From positions 124,001 to 188,000 of the forward strand of contig NZ_SUMG01000002.1 of assembly GCF_009910325.1 (NCBI RefSeq): a DNA stretch of 64,000 bases, written 5' to 3'. The position numbers were made by a program, and so were the translations under genes. Shown piece by piece: positions 1 to 9,191 of the stretch (its first letter is position 1; every line of letters starts with the position of its first letter). Under the pieces are notes generated by a model, which was not told the origin of the DNA, searched no databases, and saw only the letters and a list, made by a program, of their open reading frames with translations. The stretch comes from Isachenkonia alkalipeptolytica. Lineage in GTDB: Bacteria; Bacillota; Clostridia; Peptostreptococcales; T1SED10-28.

Positions 1-1189
1 TCATCTTGGATCCGATCACCGGATGATTCTCCGTGGTATTGGATCCTGTTACAAATAAAACGTCGGATGCTAATACTTCGTTTACACTGTTTGTCATCGC
101 TCCGCTTCCTAACGTGGTTGCAAGACCTGCAACGGTAGAGGAATGTCAGAGCCGGGCGCAGTGGTCCACACTGTTGGTTCCAAGGGTTGCCCGCATAAAC
201 TTTTGCATCATGTAGTTATCTTCCGTACTACACCTCGCTGAGGTCAGTCCTGCAAAAGCCCCGGGACCGTTTTCCTCTTGAATTTCTTTTATTTTTCCGA
301 TGATGGTATCATAAGCTTCTTCCCAGCTGGCTTCCTGAAGTCTTCCGTCTTTTCGAACCAAAGGCATCTTCAGCCGATCGGGATGGCTTAAGAAGTCAAA
401 GGCGAATTTACCCTTTGCACAGAGCATTCGATCATTCACACCCTCCGCCGGTTGCACTTCCACTACTTTATTATCCTTTATCAGTAAATCCATTTGACAC
501 CCGACGCCACAATAGGAACAGGTGGTTCGGACTTTATCCACTTCCCAGTATCGGAATTTGGTTTTCTTTTTGGATCCCAGAGCATCTACGGGACATACGG
601 ATACACAGTTTCCACAGGATACACAGGTGGATTCGGAAAGACCCCGCTCTAAAGGTGTTGCTACATGGGTCTCAAATCCTCTCTCTGCAAAACCGATGGC
701 GTGGGTTTCCTGAAGCTGATCACAAACCATTACACATTTTCCGCATCGGATGCATTTGTTCTGATCGCTGTAATAAAAATCATTGGACTGATCGATTTCA
801 TAGTGGTTTCTTGCTCCGTCGTAAGAGGTTTCTTCCACACCGTACTCATAACAAAGATCCTGCAAGGTACACTCCCCGGCTTTTTCACAGGTTAAGCATT
901 CCAGGGGATGGTCCGCTAAAAGAAGATCCAGAATTTCTTTCCGGGCGGTTACCACATCTTCACTTTCCGTCTCTACTTCCATTCCCTCATAAACCGGCGT
1001 TACACAGGCCGTGGGAAGGTTGTTGCCACCATTTACTTCCACCACACAAATTCTACAGGAACCATGGGGCTTTAATCTTGGATCGTGACAAAAGGTGGGG
1101 ATTTTAATGCCTATTTTTTTCGCCGCTTCTAATACGGTGGTGTCTTTTTCCACTTCCACCTTTTGACCGTTAATTGATAAGGTCACCAT
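1..1189 (-). CDS. fdhA: NAD-linked formate dehydrogenase catalytic subunit, selenoprotein (3' end outside window)
   Basis: Catalytic subunit that interconverts formate and CO2 at a Mo/W-bis-pterin site. From the start at 1189 the N-terminal NuoG-like region shows a 2Fe-2S site (C34, C45, C48, C62), a His-Cys3 cluster (H94, C98, C101, C107) and two 4Fe-4S motifs (C146-C156, C189-C199). The molybdopterin-domain 4Fe-4S site follows (C224, C227, C231, C257). Codon 348 is TGA (146-148), inside the family's DHCAR-L-U-H motif. Translation continues open to base 1 with typical FdhA sequence ([15 protein letters not shown], later NTTENHP). The TGA is therefore read as Sec348. A good RBS (AGGAGG near 1199) precedes the ATG. 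It is the last visible gene of an operon with NuoF/NuoE-like partners, which suggests an NAD(H)- and possibly ferredoxin-linked bifurcating complex. The molybdopterin domain is only partly in the window. Confidence 0.95.
106..143 (-). promoter_or_regulatory. bacterial SECIS hairpin directing Sec insertion in fdhA
   Basis: On the minus strand, directly after the UGA at 148-146, the mRNA can form an outer stem of five pairs (143-139 with 110-106). Above an internal loop there is a perfect six-pair upper stem (GUUGCA 133-128 with UGCAAC 122-117). It is capped by the loop GGUCU at 127-123. The apical GGU motif and its distance of 18 nt from the UGA fit the bacterial SELIS/SECIS pattern recognised by SelB. 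The loop is the same as I recall for E. coli fdhF. Confidence 0.85.
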
Positions 1190-1277
1190 TTACTTTCGCC
1201 TCCTTCGTAAAATCATTTCGCTCATTATCTATTTTAAAGAATTATCGAATCTCTAAAGATATTTCCTTAACCGATCC

Positions 1278-3080
1278 TTACCCTTTTTTGATTGCGTCAA
1301 AAGGACAGGCTTCTAAGCAAGCATTACATTTGATACATTTTTCCGTATCAATATGGTATACGGTTTTGCCTTTTGTACCACTGATACAATCCACCGGACA
1401 CTTCGCTGCACAGATTCCGCATTTCTTACATTTATCTTCGATTACCATGTAGTTCAATAAGGCCTTGCAAACCCCGGCCGGACATCGCTTATCATGCACA
1501 TGGGCTTCATATTCATCCATAAAGTAATCCAGGGTGGAAAGTACCGGATTCGGTGCCGTTTGACCCAGACCGCAAAGAGATGCATTCTTAATGGTTTTCG
1601 CTAAGGTCTTCAGCTTGTCCAGATCCGCCGGGGTTCCTTTCCCTTCGGCGATTTTATCCAGCATCTCCAACATTCTCTTTGTGCCGTCTCGACAAGGGGT
1701 ACATTTACCACAGGATTCTTCCACGGTAAAGTCTAAGAAGAACCGGGCGATATCCACCATACAGTTATCTTCATCCATGACGATCATTCCACCGGAACCC
1801 ATCATGGATCCAAGCTCTATTAAGTTGTCGTAATCAATCGGCGTGTCGATGTGTGCCGCCGGAATACATCCTCCGGAAGGTCCGCCGGTTTGTACCGCTT
1901 TAAATTCTTTTCCTCCGGGAATCCCGCCTCCGACATCATAAATCGCTTCTCGCAGGGTGGTTCCCATGGGGATCTCTAAGAGTCCCGTATTGTTTATTTT
2001 TCCGCCTAGGGCAAATACCTTGGTTCCTTTGGACTTTTCCGTTCCGATACTGGCAAACCACTCGGGGCCTCGGAGGATAATCTGAGGAATGTTGGCGTAG
2101 GTTTCTACATTGTTTAACAGGGTGGGTTTGTCAAAAATCCCCTTTACTGCCGGGAATGGCGGTCGTGGTACGGGCATTCCCCGTTTTCCTTCAATGGATT
2201 TGATTAATGCGGTTTCCTCACCGCATACAAAAGCTCCGGCTCCAAGACGGATTTCCATATCAAAGCTGAAGTCCGTTCCAAAGATGTTCTCTCCTAGAAG
2301 ACCCATCTCTTTTGCCTGATCAATGGCAATTTGCAATCGATTTACCGCAATAGGATACTCGGCTCGAACATAGACATACCCTTTATCCGCTCCTACGGCA
2401 TAACCGGCAATGGCCATAGCTTCAATCACTACATGAGGGTCCCCCTCTAATACGGAACGGTCCATAAAAGCTCCCGGGTCTCCTTCATCGGCGTTACAGG
2501 CCACATACTTTTGATCCCCTTCCGCCTTTGCGGTAAAGTCCCACTTTAAACCGGCCGGGAAACCTCCGCCGCCTCGACCACGAAGTCCGGAATCTTTTAG
2601 AAGTTGAATAACCTCTTCCGGTTTCATATCGGAAAGTACTCGCCCTAAGGCTTCGTATCCGTCATAGGCAATATACTCTTCGATCACTTCAGGGTTGATC
2701 ACCCCACAGTTTCCAAGGGCTACCCTCTCTTGTTTTTTATAGAAGCCCACATCGTTAATGGACTGCATTTCTCCTTCTTGATAGGATTCTTTATACAGTA
2801 AATCCGTAACGATTCTTCCCTTTACCAGGTGTTCTGAAACAATGGTATCCACATCTTCCACCTTCAGCTGGCTGTAAAAAGCTCCCTCAGGGTAAACAAT
2901 GACGATAGGGCCCGCTTCACAAAGTCCGAAACATCCGGTTTTCACTACCTTTGCCTCATCTTTTAAATCATTCTTTTCAATCAACTCTTTAAACCGTTCT
3001 TCAATTTTCAAGGAATCGGAAGACACACACCCGGTTCCTCCACATACAAGTATATGGGATCGATATAATTCCATTTTCAA
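1278..3080 (-). CDS. NuoF/HydB-like NADH- and FMN-binding flavoprotein subunit of formate dehydrogenase complex
   Basis: 600 aa. The N-terminal ~110 residues are a thioredoxin-like 2Fe-2S domain (CGGTGC ... CFGLCEAGP). The NuoF core follows, with a glycine-rich FMN/NADH site (GLRGRGGGGFPAGLKW) and the GEETALIKSIEGKRG segment. Next come an SLBB region and a 4Fe-4S motif (SCGKCTPCRDGTKRM). The C-terminus carries two ferredoxin-type 4Fe-4S motifs (CKKCGICAAKCP, CIKCNACLEACP). This architecture is that of HydB-type subunits of NAD-dependent, electron-bifurcating hydrogenases and formate dehydrogenases. The gene sits between the small 2Fe-2S subunit and fdhA in one minus-strand operon, so it most likely carries electrons between the FdhA clusters and NAD(H). 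The bifurcating role is inferred. Confidence 0.92.
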   Translation of the reverse strand: MKMELYRSHILVCGGTGCVSSDSLKIEERFKELIEKNDLKDEAKVVKTGCFGLCEAGPIVIVYPEGAFYSQLKVEDVDTIVSEHLVKGRIVTDLLYKESYQEGEMQSINDVGFYKKQERVALGNCGVINPEVIEEYIAYDGYEALGRVLSDMKPEEVIQLLKDSGLRGRGGGGFPAGLKWDFTAKAEGDQKYVACNADEGDPGAFMDRSVLEGDPHVVIEAMAIAGYAVGADKGYVYVRAEYPIAVNRLQIAIDQAKEMGLLGENIFGTDFSFDMEIRLGAGAFVCGEETALIKSIEGKRGMPVPRPPFPAVKGIFDKPTLLNNVETYANIPQIILRGPEWFASIGTEKSKGTKVFALGGKINNTGLLEIPMGTTLREAIYDVGGGIPGGKEFKAVQTGGPSGGCIPAAHIDTPIDYDNLIELGSMMGSGGMIVMDEDNCMVDIARFFLDFTVEESCGKCTPCRDGTKRMLEMLDKIAEGKGTPADLDKLKTLAKTIKNASLCGLGQTAPNPVLSTLDYFMDEYEAHVHDKRCPAGVCKALLNYMVIEDKCKKCGICAAKCPVDCISGTKGKTVYHIDTEKCIKCNACLEACPFDAIKKG

Positions 3081-3105
3081 ACCTCCTTGCGCTTAGTTTA
3101 GTCCC

Positions 3106-3474
3106 TTACTTTTCATAGGCTCCAATCGTATATTCCTGGACAACCTTTCCGTTCACAACATGATCGGTAATTACTTTTTTCGCTTTTTCCGCGTCCATAT
3201 GCACATAGGTGACCTTTTCTTCCCCCTGCTTATAGACTTCAAACATCGGCTCCAATCGACAGGCGCCGATACATCCGGTTTGGGTTACGGTAACGTCCTG
3301 CAGGTTTCTTTTCTTAACTTCTTCCACTAAGGCCATCATCACCGGTCTTGCACCGGCGGAAATCCCACAGGTTGCCATTCCCACCACAATTCGTGTTCCC
3401 TGTCCGCTTCTTCGCATATCCACTTTGTCTAAGGATTCTTTTCGAAGTTTTCTCAGTTCTTCTAAACTTTTCAT
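3106..3474 (-). CDS. small 2Fe-2S thioredoxin-like subunit of formate dehydrogenase complex
   Basis: 122 aa. The protein shows a thioredoxin-like 2Fe-2S ferredoxin fold signature with four cysteines in two groups, MATCGISAGARP and TQTGCIGACRLEP. Small proteins of this kind commonly lie between NuoE-like and NuoF-like genes in clostridial bifurcating hydrogenase and formate dehydrogenase operons, exactly as here. The spacing to the NuoF-like gene is 25 bp and to the NuoE-like gene 44 bp, so all are probably co-transcribed. Its role is presumably intramolecular electron transfer. It could be a regulatory or assembly subunit, but the conserved cysteines argue for a cluster. Confidence 0.85.
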   Translation of the reverse strand: MKSLEELRKLRKESLDKVDMRRSGQGTRIVVGMATCGISAGARPVMMALVEEVKKRNLQDVTVTQTGCIGACRLEPMFEVYKQGEEKVTYVHMDAEKAKKVITDHVVNGKVVQEYTIGAYEK

Positions 3475-3518
3475 GACCGAACCTCCCTAAATTCATAATT
3501 TTTTTCCAATAGGTTCCT

Positions 3519-4007
3519 TTAGCCTTGATATTTCTCCATTATTCCCGGTATATCTTGGACTTCCAGCTTTCCATACACATCTTCATTGATGGTGATAATC
3601 GGAGCCAGTCCACAGGCACCGATACATCGGGTGGCTTCTAAGGTGAACCTTCCGTCCTCAGAGGTTTCCCCGGTTTTGGTATCAATGATTTCACTGATCT
3701 TGTCTAAAATCGGCTGGGCATTTTTTACGTAACAGGCCGTTCCCATACACACCGAAACAACATACTCTCCCTTGGGTACCAGGGAAAATTGGGAGTAGAA
3801 GGTTACTACCCCGTAGATATCACTCATCGGTACTTTTAAGGCTTCCGATACATGCTTTTGCACCTCATAGGGTACGCACCCGAAAATCTTTTGGGCTTGA
3901 GTCAACACGGGCATAAGGGGCCCTTTCGTTCCTTCTACTTTTTCAATGAGTTGATCCAGCTTCTGAAAATTCTCTTCCGTTAACACTTTACTTACCAATT
4001 CTTCCAT
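3519..4007 (-). CDS. NuoE/HydC-like 2Fe-2S subunit of formate dehydrogenase complex
   Basis: 162 aa, normal for the NuoE (24-kDa) family. The C-terminal half has the thioredoxin-like 2Fe-2S motif with cysteines in SVCMGTACYVK and ATRCIGACGLAP. The N-terminal half is the usual helical region (LTQAQKIFGCVPYEVQKHV, IYGVVTFYSQF). It is the promoter-proximal gene of the four-gene visible fdh operon and has an AAGGAGG-type RBS just upstream of the ATG at 4007. It pairs with the NuoF-like subunit to form the NAD(H) module. Confidence 0.93.
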   Translation of the reverse strand: MEELVSKVLTEENFQKLDQLIEKVEGTKGPLMPVLTQAQKIFGCVPYEVQKHVSEALKVPMSDIYGVVTFYSQFSLVPKGEYVVSVCMGTACYVKNAQPILDKISEIIDTKTGETSEDGRFTLEATRCIGACGLAPIITINEDVYGKLEVQDIPGIMEKYQG

Positions 4008-4032
4008 AATGTCCCTCCTTAGCTATATATTC

Positions 4033-4061
4033 ATTATACTTGGTACTTTATAATGATTGAA
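4033..4061 (-). promoter_or_regulatory. candidate promoter of the fdh operon
   Basis: On the minus strand a perfect -10 TATAAT (4038-4033) is preceded at 17 bp by the weak -35 TTCAAT (4061-4056), 26 bp upstream of the NuoE-like start. The rest of the 424-bp gap 4008-4431 is AT-rich. It holds only the uvrC terminator and no convincing gene. Confidence 0.4.
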
Positions 4062-4296
4062 AACTTGTTAACACGTACTCTTCTCCATTTTACTTTACCC
4101 TGTGTAAAAATTCAAATTTTATTATTTTTTTTTGAATATTTCCATGGTCTTCGGGTATCTATTAATGTTAAATTTTTAACTACTTTAGTATATAATAAAA
4201 ACGAGGTAAAATCAATAAGCAGTTGCTAACTTTTTTGATGTTTCCCAGTGCTTTTTTAACACTTATTCCAACAATCCTTTTTAAAATTATATATGC

Positions 4297-4338
4297 AAAA
4301 AAAGAAAGCTATAGGCTAGAAACTCGGCCTATAGCTTT
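4297..4338 (-). terminator. Rho-independent terminator of the uvrBAC operon
   Basis: A perfect 12-bp stem AAAGCTATAGGC (4305-4316) pairs with GCCTATAGCTTT (4327-4338) around a 10-nt loop. On the minus strand a run of seven T follows (4303-4297). It lies about 95 bp beyond the uvrC stop codon. Confidence 0.85.
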
Positions 4339-4431
4339 TGAACGCTCCTCCGTTTTAACCGGATTTAAGTTCTTCTCTATTTCAAATATTTACTGTTCTT
4401 TCCTACTACCCTTTTCCCGTGGAGTGTTTGC

Positions 4432-6318
4432 CTAAGCTAAATATTTTCGAATATTTTCCGCATCTTTTTTTGTAACCCGTTCCACGGCTAAAAGTTCTTC
4501 CTCCGTGGCTTTTTTAATATGATCCAAGGTTTTAAAATGATTATACAGGGCCAGCTTTTTCACCCGACCGATTCCCGGCACATCGTCCAATGCGGATTTC
4601 TCCTGGTGCTTTTTCATCAGACTGCGATGATGAGTGATGGCAAAACGATGCACCTCTTCCTGCACCTGACTGATAAAAAGCATTAAGGGGCTGCCCTTTT
4701 TCAAGGGTATTTCCTCTCCCCGGTAAACAAGCCCCCGGGTACGGTGCTTATCGTCCTTAACCATACCGCACACGGGAACCCTCACCCCGAGTTTTTCCAG
4801 CACCCTTTCTACAATGGCCACCTGGCCCTTGCCTCCATCGATTAAGATCAGTTCCGGAAAGGTAGCAAATTTTCCCAAGGTCTCCACTTCGGAAAAATCT
4901 TCGAGACTTTGGAGGTCCTGAATTTCTCTTAATCCTCTTCTAAACCGTCGTTCCAGCACCTCTTCCATGCTCTTGTAATCATCGGGGCCCTTGACCTTTT
5001 GTATTTTGAAGCGCCGATATTCCTTTCGGTCGGGTTTGGTGTCGGTAAAGACCACCATGGATCCCACGGACTCCACTCCCTGGATATTGGAGATATCATA
5101 GGCTTCAATGCGATGGGGAATTCCATCTAATGTTAGACGCTCCTGTAAACCGGTAAGGACCTGCTCCACCTTTTCTTCCTTTTTCTTTTCCACTTCCACT
5201 TTTTGGTCAAGAAACAGTTTGGCATTTTCCTTTACCATGGTTAACAGCTTTTTCTTTTCCCCGATTTTGGGAATCTGCAATGTGACCTTCTCATTTTTTC
5301 TCGAAGAGAGCCAGCTTTCAATAATTTCCCGATCTTCAAACTCCTGTTCCAGTAATACTTCCTTGGGAATAAAGTTCATACCGCTGTAAAACTGCTTGAT
5401 AAAAGAAGACAGGATCTCCTCTTCCTTCTCCTCCGCATCATTTTCCAAAATGAAATTTTCCCGCTGCACCAATTTCCCCTTTCGAATAAAGAAAACCTGT
5501 ACGGAACTTTTATTATCTCGCTTGGCCATGGCGATAATATCCTGATCGTATTCCTTAGTGGACACCACCTTTTGACGCTGAAGGATTTCTCTGAGGGCTT
5601 CCACCTGGTCCCGGTATTTCGCCGCATTTTCAAAATCCATGGCCTCCGCCGCCTGATGCATTTGCCCCTCTATTTTTTTGATCAGTTCATCCTCCCGTCC
5701 CTCCAAAAATAAGAGAATCCCCTGGATCATTTCCTGATAGGCCTCTTTATTTACCCGACCGGTACAGGGGCCGATGCATTTTTTGATGTGATAATTAAGG
5801 CATGGGCGGACCTTTTTTTCGATCAGTTTGTTAATATCCTTATTGCACTGGCGAATAGGATAGAGACTTCGAAGAATATTCAAGGTCTCGTTTAAGGCCC
5901 AGATATTGGTGTAGGGGCCGAAATACTTAGCCCCGTCCTTTCGAATTTTCCGGGTTTTCAATAGCCTTGGGAACTCTTCCTGCAGGGTTACCTTAATATA
6001 GGGATAGGTTTTATCATCCCGCAGCAGTACATTGTATTTCGGTTTATTTTCCTTAATTAAGTTGTTCTCCAGAATCAAGGCTTCAATCTCCGAGTCCGTG
6101 ACGATGTACTCGAAGTGATGAATATTGGGAACCATGGCCTGCACCTTGGGAGGCTGGTTTCTGGAAGACTGAAAATATTGACGCACCCGGCTTCTGAGAT
6201 TAATGGCCTTACCCACATAAATAATGTGGTCGTTGGCGTTTTTCATCAGATAAACCCCGGGGCTTTTCGGCAGATGCTCTAATAGTTTTTGAATCCGTTC
6301 TGAGATCTCCTCATTCAT
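4432..6318 (-). CDS. uvrC: excinuclease ABC subunit UvrC
   Basis: 628 aa, full length. UvrC makes the dual incisions around UvrB-bound DNA lesions in nucleotide excision repair. The N-terminal GIY-YIG nuclease domain is visible (PGVYLMKNANDHIIYVGKA). A cysteine-containing segment (CNKDI ... CLNYHIKKCIGPC), a UvrB-interacting UVR motif near residue 205-240 (MDFENAAKYRDQ), the RNase-H-like C-terminal nuclease (IEAYDISNIQG, LILIDGGKGQ) and a helix-hairpin-helix end (DDVPGIGRVKKLALYNHF) follow. It is the last gene of uvrB-uvrA-uvrC, 12 bp after uvrA, and is followed by a strong terminator. Confidence 0.98.
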   Translation of the reverse strand: MNEEISERIQKLLEHLPKSPGVYLMKNANDHIIYVGKAINLRSRVRQYFQSSRNQPPKVQAMVPNIHHFEYIVTDSEIEALILENNLIKENKPKYNVLLRDDKTYPYIKVTLQEEFPRLLKTRKIRKDGAKYFGPYTNIWALNETLNILRSLYPIRQCNKDINKLIEKKVRPCLNYHIKKCIGPCTGRVNKEAYQEMIQGILLFLEGREDELIKKIEGQMHQAAEAMDFENAAKYRDQVEALREILQRQKVVSTKEYDQDIIAMAKRDNKSSVQVFFIRKGKLVQRENFILENDAEEKEEEILSSFIKQFYSGMNFIPKEVLLEQEFEDREIIESWLSSRKNEKVTLQIPKIGEKKKLLTMVKENAKLFLDQKVEVEKKKEEKVEQVLTGLQERLTLDGIPHRIEAYDISNIQGVESVGSMVVFTDTKPDRKEYRRFKIQKVKGPDDYKSMEEVLERRFRRGLREIQDLQSLEDFSEVETLGKFATFPELILIDGGKGQVAIVERVLEKLGVRVPVCGMVKDDKHRTRGLVYRGEEIPLKKGSPLMLFISQVQEEVHRFAITHHRSLMKKHQEKSALDDVPGIGRVKKLALYNHFKTLDHIKKATEEELLAVERVTKKDAENIRKYLA

Positions 6319-6330
6319 CTATTGGCCTCC

Positions 6331-9189
6331 TCAGGATGAACATTCTTTAGTTTCCGTCGAGAAAAGCAAGGGTTTTAAATATCTTCCGGTATAGGACTTT
6401 TTCACCTTTGCAATTTCCTCCGGGGTTCCCGTGGCTAAAATCCCGCCGCCTTCCTGGCCCCCCTCGGGTCCTAGATCAATGATATGATCCGCAATTTTAA
6501 TAACGTCCAGATTATGCTCAATGACCAATACGGAGTTACCGCCCTCTACCAGACGCTGCAGCACCCCGGTGAGTTTATGCACATCGGCGGTGTGAAGACC
6601 GGTGGTAGGTTCGTCCAGAATGTATAACGTTTTCCCTGTGCTTCGCTTGCTTAGCTCCGTGGCCAGTTTAATCCGTTGGGCTTCTCCTCCGGAGAGCTGG
6701 GTGGAGGGTTGTCCTAATTTAATATAACTAAGGCCTACATCCTGTAGTGTCTGGATCTTGCGTTTGATTTTCGGAATGTTCTCAAAGAATTCCAAAGCGT
6801 TTTCCACGGTCATATCCAGTACGTCGGCAATGGTTTTTCCTTTGTATAAAATGTCCAGGGTCTCCCGGTTGTAACGCTTTCCTTTACATACTTCACAGGG
6901 CACATAGACATCGGGAAGAAAGTGCATTTCGATCTTGATAATTCCGTCACCGTTGCAGGCTTCGCATCGGCCTCCTTTGACGTTAAAGCTGAATCGTCCT
7001 TTTTTGTATCCCCGGGTTTTGGCCATTTGAGTTTTCGCAAAGGCATCCCGGATTTCGTCAAACACGCCGGTATAGGTGGCGGGATTGGACCGTGGGGTTC
7101 TCCCGATGGGGGACTGATCAATTTCGATGACTTTATCGATGTGTTCCATCCCCATTACCCGGTCATGGTCCCCCGGTATGGCCTTGGCCCGATTTAAGGT
7201 GTAGGCCAGTTGTTTATATAAAATTTCATTAATGAGTGTACTCTTTCCGGAACCGGAAACCCCGGTTACACAGGTGAACAATCCCAAGGGTACGCTGACA
7301 TTAATATCTTTTAAGTTGTTTTCCCGGGCTCCGTAAATTTCCAAGGCTTTTCCATTGGGTTTTCTCCGTTCCCTTGGAATCGGGATGGCTTTCTTTCCGC
7401 TGAGGTACTGACCTGTAATAGACTCCGGAACCTTCTCAATTTCTTTCGCTGTCCCTTGGGCAACGATATAGCCCCCCAGATTCCCGGCACCGGGACCTAC
7501 GTCAATGACGTGATCCGCCTTACGAATGGTGTCTTCATCGTGTTCCACCACGATTACGGTGTTTCCGATCTCCGCCAGGTTTTTTAAGGTCTTCAACAGT
7601 TGATCATTGTCCCGTTGATGAAGACCGATGCTGGGTTCGTCCAGTACATAGAGCACCCCTACCAGTTTCGAGCCGATTTGGGTGGCCAGTCGAATCCGTT
7701 GGGATTCTCCCCCGGACAGGGTACCCGCATTCCGGGACAACGTCAGGTATCCGAGACCCACATCAAACAAAAAGCTGAGCCTTGCCCGGATTTCTTTAAT
7801 GATCTGATGGGCAATAAAGGTTTTTCGGTCATCCAGCTCCACTTCTTCAAAGAATTTCAAGGCATTTTTTACCGAGTAGTCCGTGATCTGTTGAATATTT
7901 TTATTATCAAAGGTTACGGCCAGGGCCACATCCTTCAGCCTTCCTCCGTTGCAGGTTTTGCAGGTTTTCTCACTCATAAACCCTTCGATTTTCTCCCGCA
8001 TGTAATCCGAGTGGGTTTCCAGGTAGCGTCGTTCCAAATTATATACCACTCCTTCAAAAACCACGGAATGGGTTCTTCGTCCCCCGTATTTGGAGTCGTA
8101 CTCAAACTCCACAAGAGTGCCTCCACTGCCGTAAAGAAGATCCTCAATAAATTCTTCGGGAAAATCTTTCAGCGGTGTGGTAAGATTTCCGCCGTACTTT
8201 TTCGTCAGCGCCTTTCCCATTTTGAAGTAATAGGTTTCTTCCCCGTTGCCATTGGCTTTTCCCCAGGGAGCAACCCCTCCTTCTTTGATACTCAACTCCC
8301 GGTTGGGAATCACTAACTTCGGATCCACCACCTTCTTATGGCCGATGCCTCCGCAGGTTTCACAGGCGCCATAGGGGCTGTTGAAGGAAAACATTCGGGG
8401 GGACAGTTCTTCCAGACCGATTTCATGTTCCGGGCAGGAAAACTTTGTGGAAAGCAGCATTTCCTCTCCATCGATGACGTCCACTTTCACCAGGCCGTCG
8501 GAGAGTTTAATCACGGTCTCCAGGGAGTCGCTGAGTCTTCGCTCCACCCCTTCCTTTACTACGATTCGGTCCACCACCACATCAATGTCATGCTTTTTAT
8601 TTTTCTCCAGTTCAATGTCCTCGCTGATTTCCCGCATTTCTCCGTCCACCCGCAGCCGGACGAAGCCTTCCTTTTTCATCTCTTCCAGAATCTTTTTATG
8701 CATCCCTTTTTTCCCGCTGATAATGGGAGCCAATAATTGAATCTTGGTTTTTTCTCCCAGTTCCATGATTTTGTCGGTGATTTCTCCAATGGTCTGTTGC
8801 CGTATTTCTATGCCGCAGACGGGACAGTGAGGCGTCCCCACCCGGGCAAATAACAGTCGCAGGTAATCATAGATTTCCGTTACCGTCCCCACAGTAGACC
8901 GGGGATTTTTATTCGTGGTCTTTTGATCAATGGATATCGCCGGGGACAGCCCTTCAATGGACTCCACATCGGGTTTTTCCATTTGACCGAGAAACTGTCT
9001 TGCATAGGCGGACAGACTCTCAATATAGCGTCGTTGTCCTTCCGCGTAGATGGTATCAAAAGCCAGGGAGGATTTCCCCGACCCGGAAATTCCGGTAATG
9101 ACCACAAACTGATCCCGGGGAATTTCCACGTTAATATTCTGCAAATTATGCTCTTTGCCACCCTTTACTACAATTTTATCTCTTGTCAT
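6331..9189 (-). CDS. uvrA: excinuclease ABC subunit UvrA
   Basis: 952 aa, the usual length. UvrA is the damage-sensing ABC-type ATPase of nucleotide excision repair that loads UvrB. Two ATPase modules are visible, with Walker A motifs [12 protein letters not shown] near residue 32 and [12 protein letters not shown] near residue 640. Signature motifs [13 protein letters not shown] and [13 protein letters not shown], and zinc-binding CxxC pairs ([32 protein letters not shown]), are also present. The ATG lies 2 bp after the uvrB stop, with its RBS (GAGGTGTAG) inside the uvrB 3' end, so translation is probably coupled. Confidence 0.98.
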   Translation of the reverse strand: MTRDKIVVKGGKEHNLQNINVEIPRDQFVVITGISGSGKSSLAFDTIYAEGQRRYIESLSAYARQFLGQMEKPDVESIEGLSPAISIDQKTTNKNPRSTVGTVTEIYDYLRLLFARVGTPHCPVCGIEIRQQTIGEITDKIMELGEKTKIQLLAPIISGKKGMHKKILEEMKKEGFVRLRVDGEMREISEDIELEKNKKHDIDVVVDRIVVKEGVERRLSDSLETVIKLSDGLVKVDVIDGEEMLLSTKFSCPEHEIGLEELSPRMFSFNSPYGACETCGGIGHKKVVDPKLVIPNRELSIKEGGVAPWGKANGNGEETYYFKMGKALTKKYGGNLTTPLKDFPEEFIEDLLYGSGGTLVEFEYDSKYGGRRTHSVVFEGVVYNLERRYLETHSDYMREKIEGFMSEKTCKTCNGGRLKDVALAVTFDNKNIQQITDYSVKNALKFFEEVELDDRKTFIAHQIIKEIRARLSFLFDVGLGYLTLSRNAGTLSGGESQRIRLATQIGSKLVGVLYVLDEPSIGLHQRDNDQLLKTLKNLAEIGNTVIVVEHDEDTIRKADHVIDVGPGAGNLGGYIVAQGTAKEIEKVPESITGQYLSGKKAIPIPRERRKPNGKALEIYGARENNLKDINVSVPLGLFTCVTGVSGSGKSTLINEILYKQLAYTLNRAKAIPGDHDRVMGMEHIDKVIEIDQSPIGRTPRSNPATYTGVFDEIRDAFAKTQMAKTRGYKKGRFSFNVKGGRCEACNGDGIIKIEMHFLPDVYVPCEVCKGKRYNRETLDILYKGKTIADVLDMTVENALEFFENIPKIKRKIQTLQDVGLSYIKLGQPSTQLSGGEAQRIKLATELSKRSTGKTLYILDEPTTGLHTADVHKLTGVLQRLVEGGNSVLVIEHNLDVIKIADHIIDLGPEGGQEGGGILATGTPEEIAKVKKSYTGRYLKPLLFSTETKECSS

Positions 9190-9191
9190 CT

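Noticed and set aside
146-148. Stop codon ending a 347-residue formate dehydrogenase fragment
   Set aside because: It is TGA at the active-site Sec position, with an SECIS hairpin and continued FdhA coding on the other side, so it is read as selenocysteine.
415-1107. 230-codon ORF on the plus strand
   Set aside because: It is antisense to fdhA, has no RBS and is rich in His/Arg/Pro, as frame shadows often are.
4223-4435. 70-codon plus-strand ORF in the gap before uvrC
   Set aside because: It covers the uvrC terminator hairpin, has no RBS and no recognisable family.
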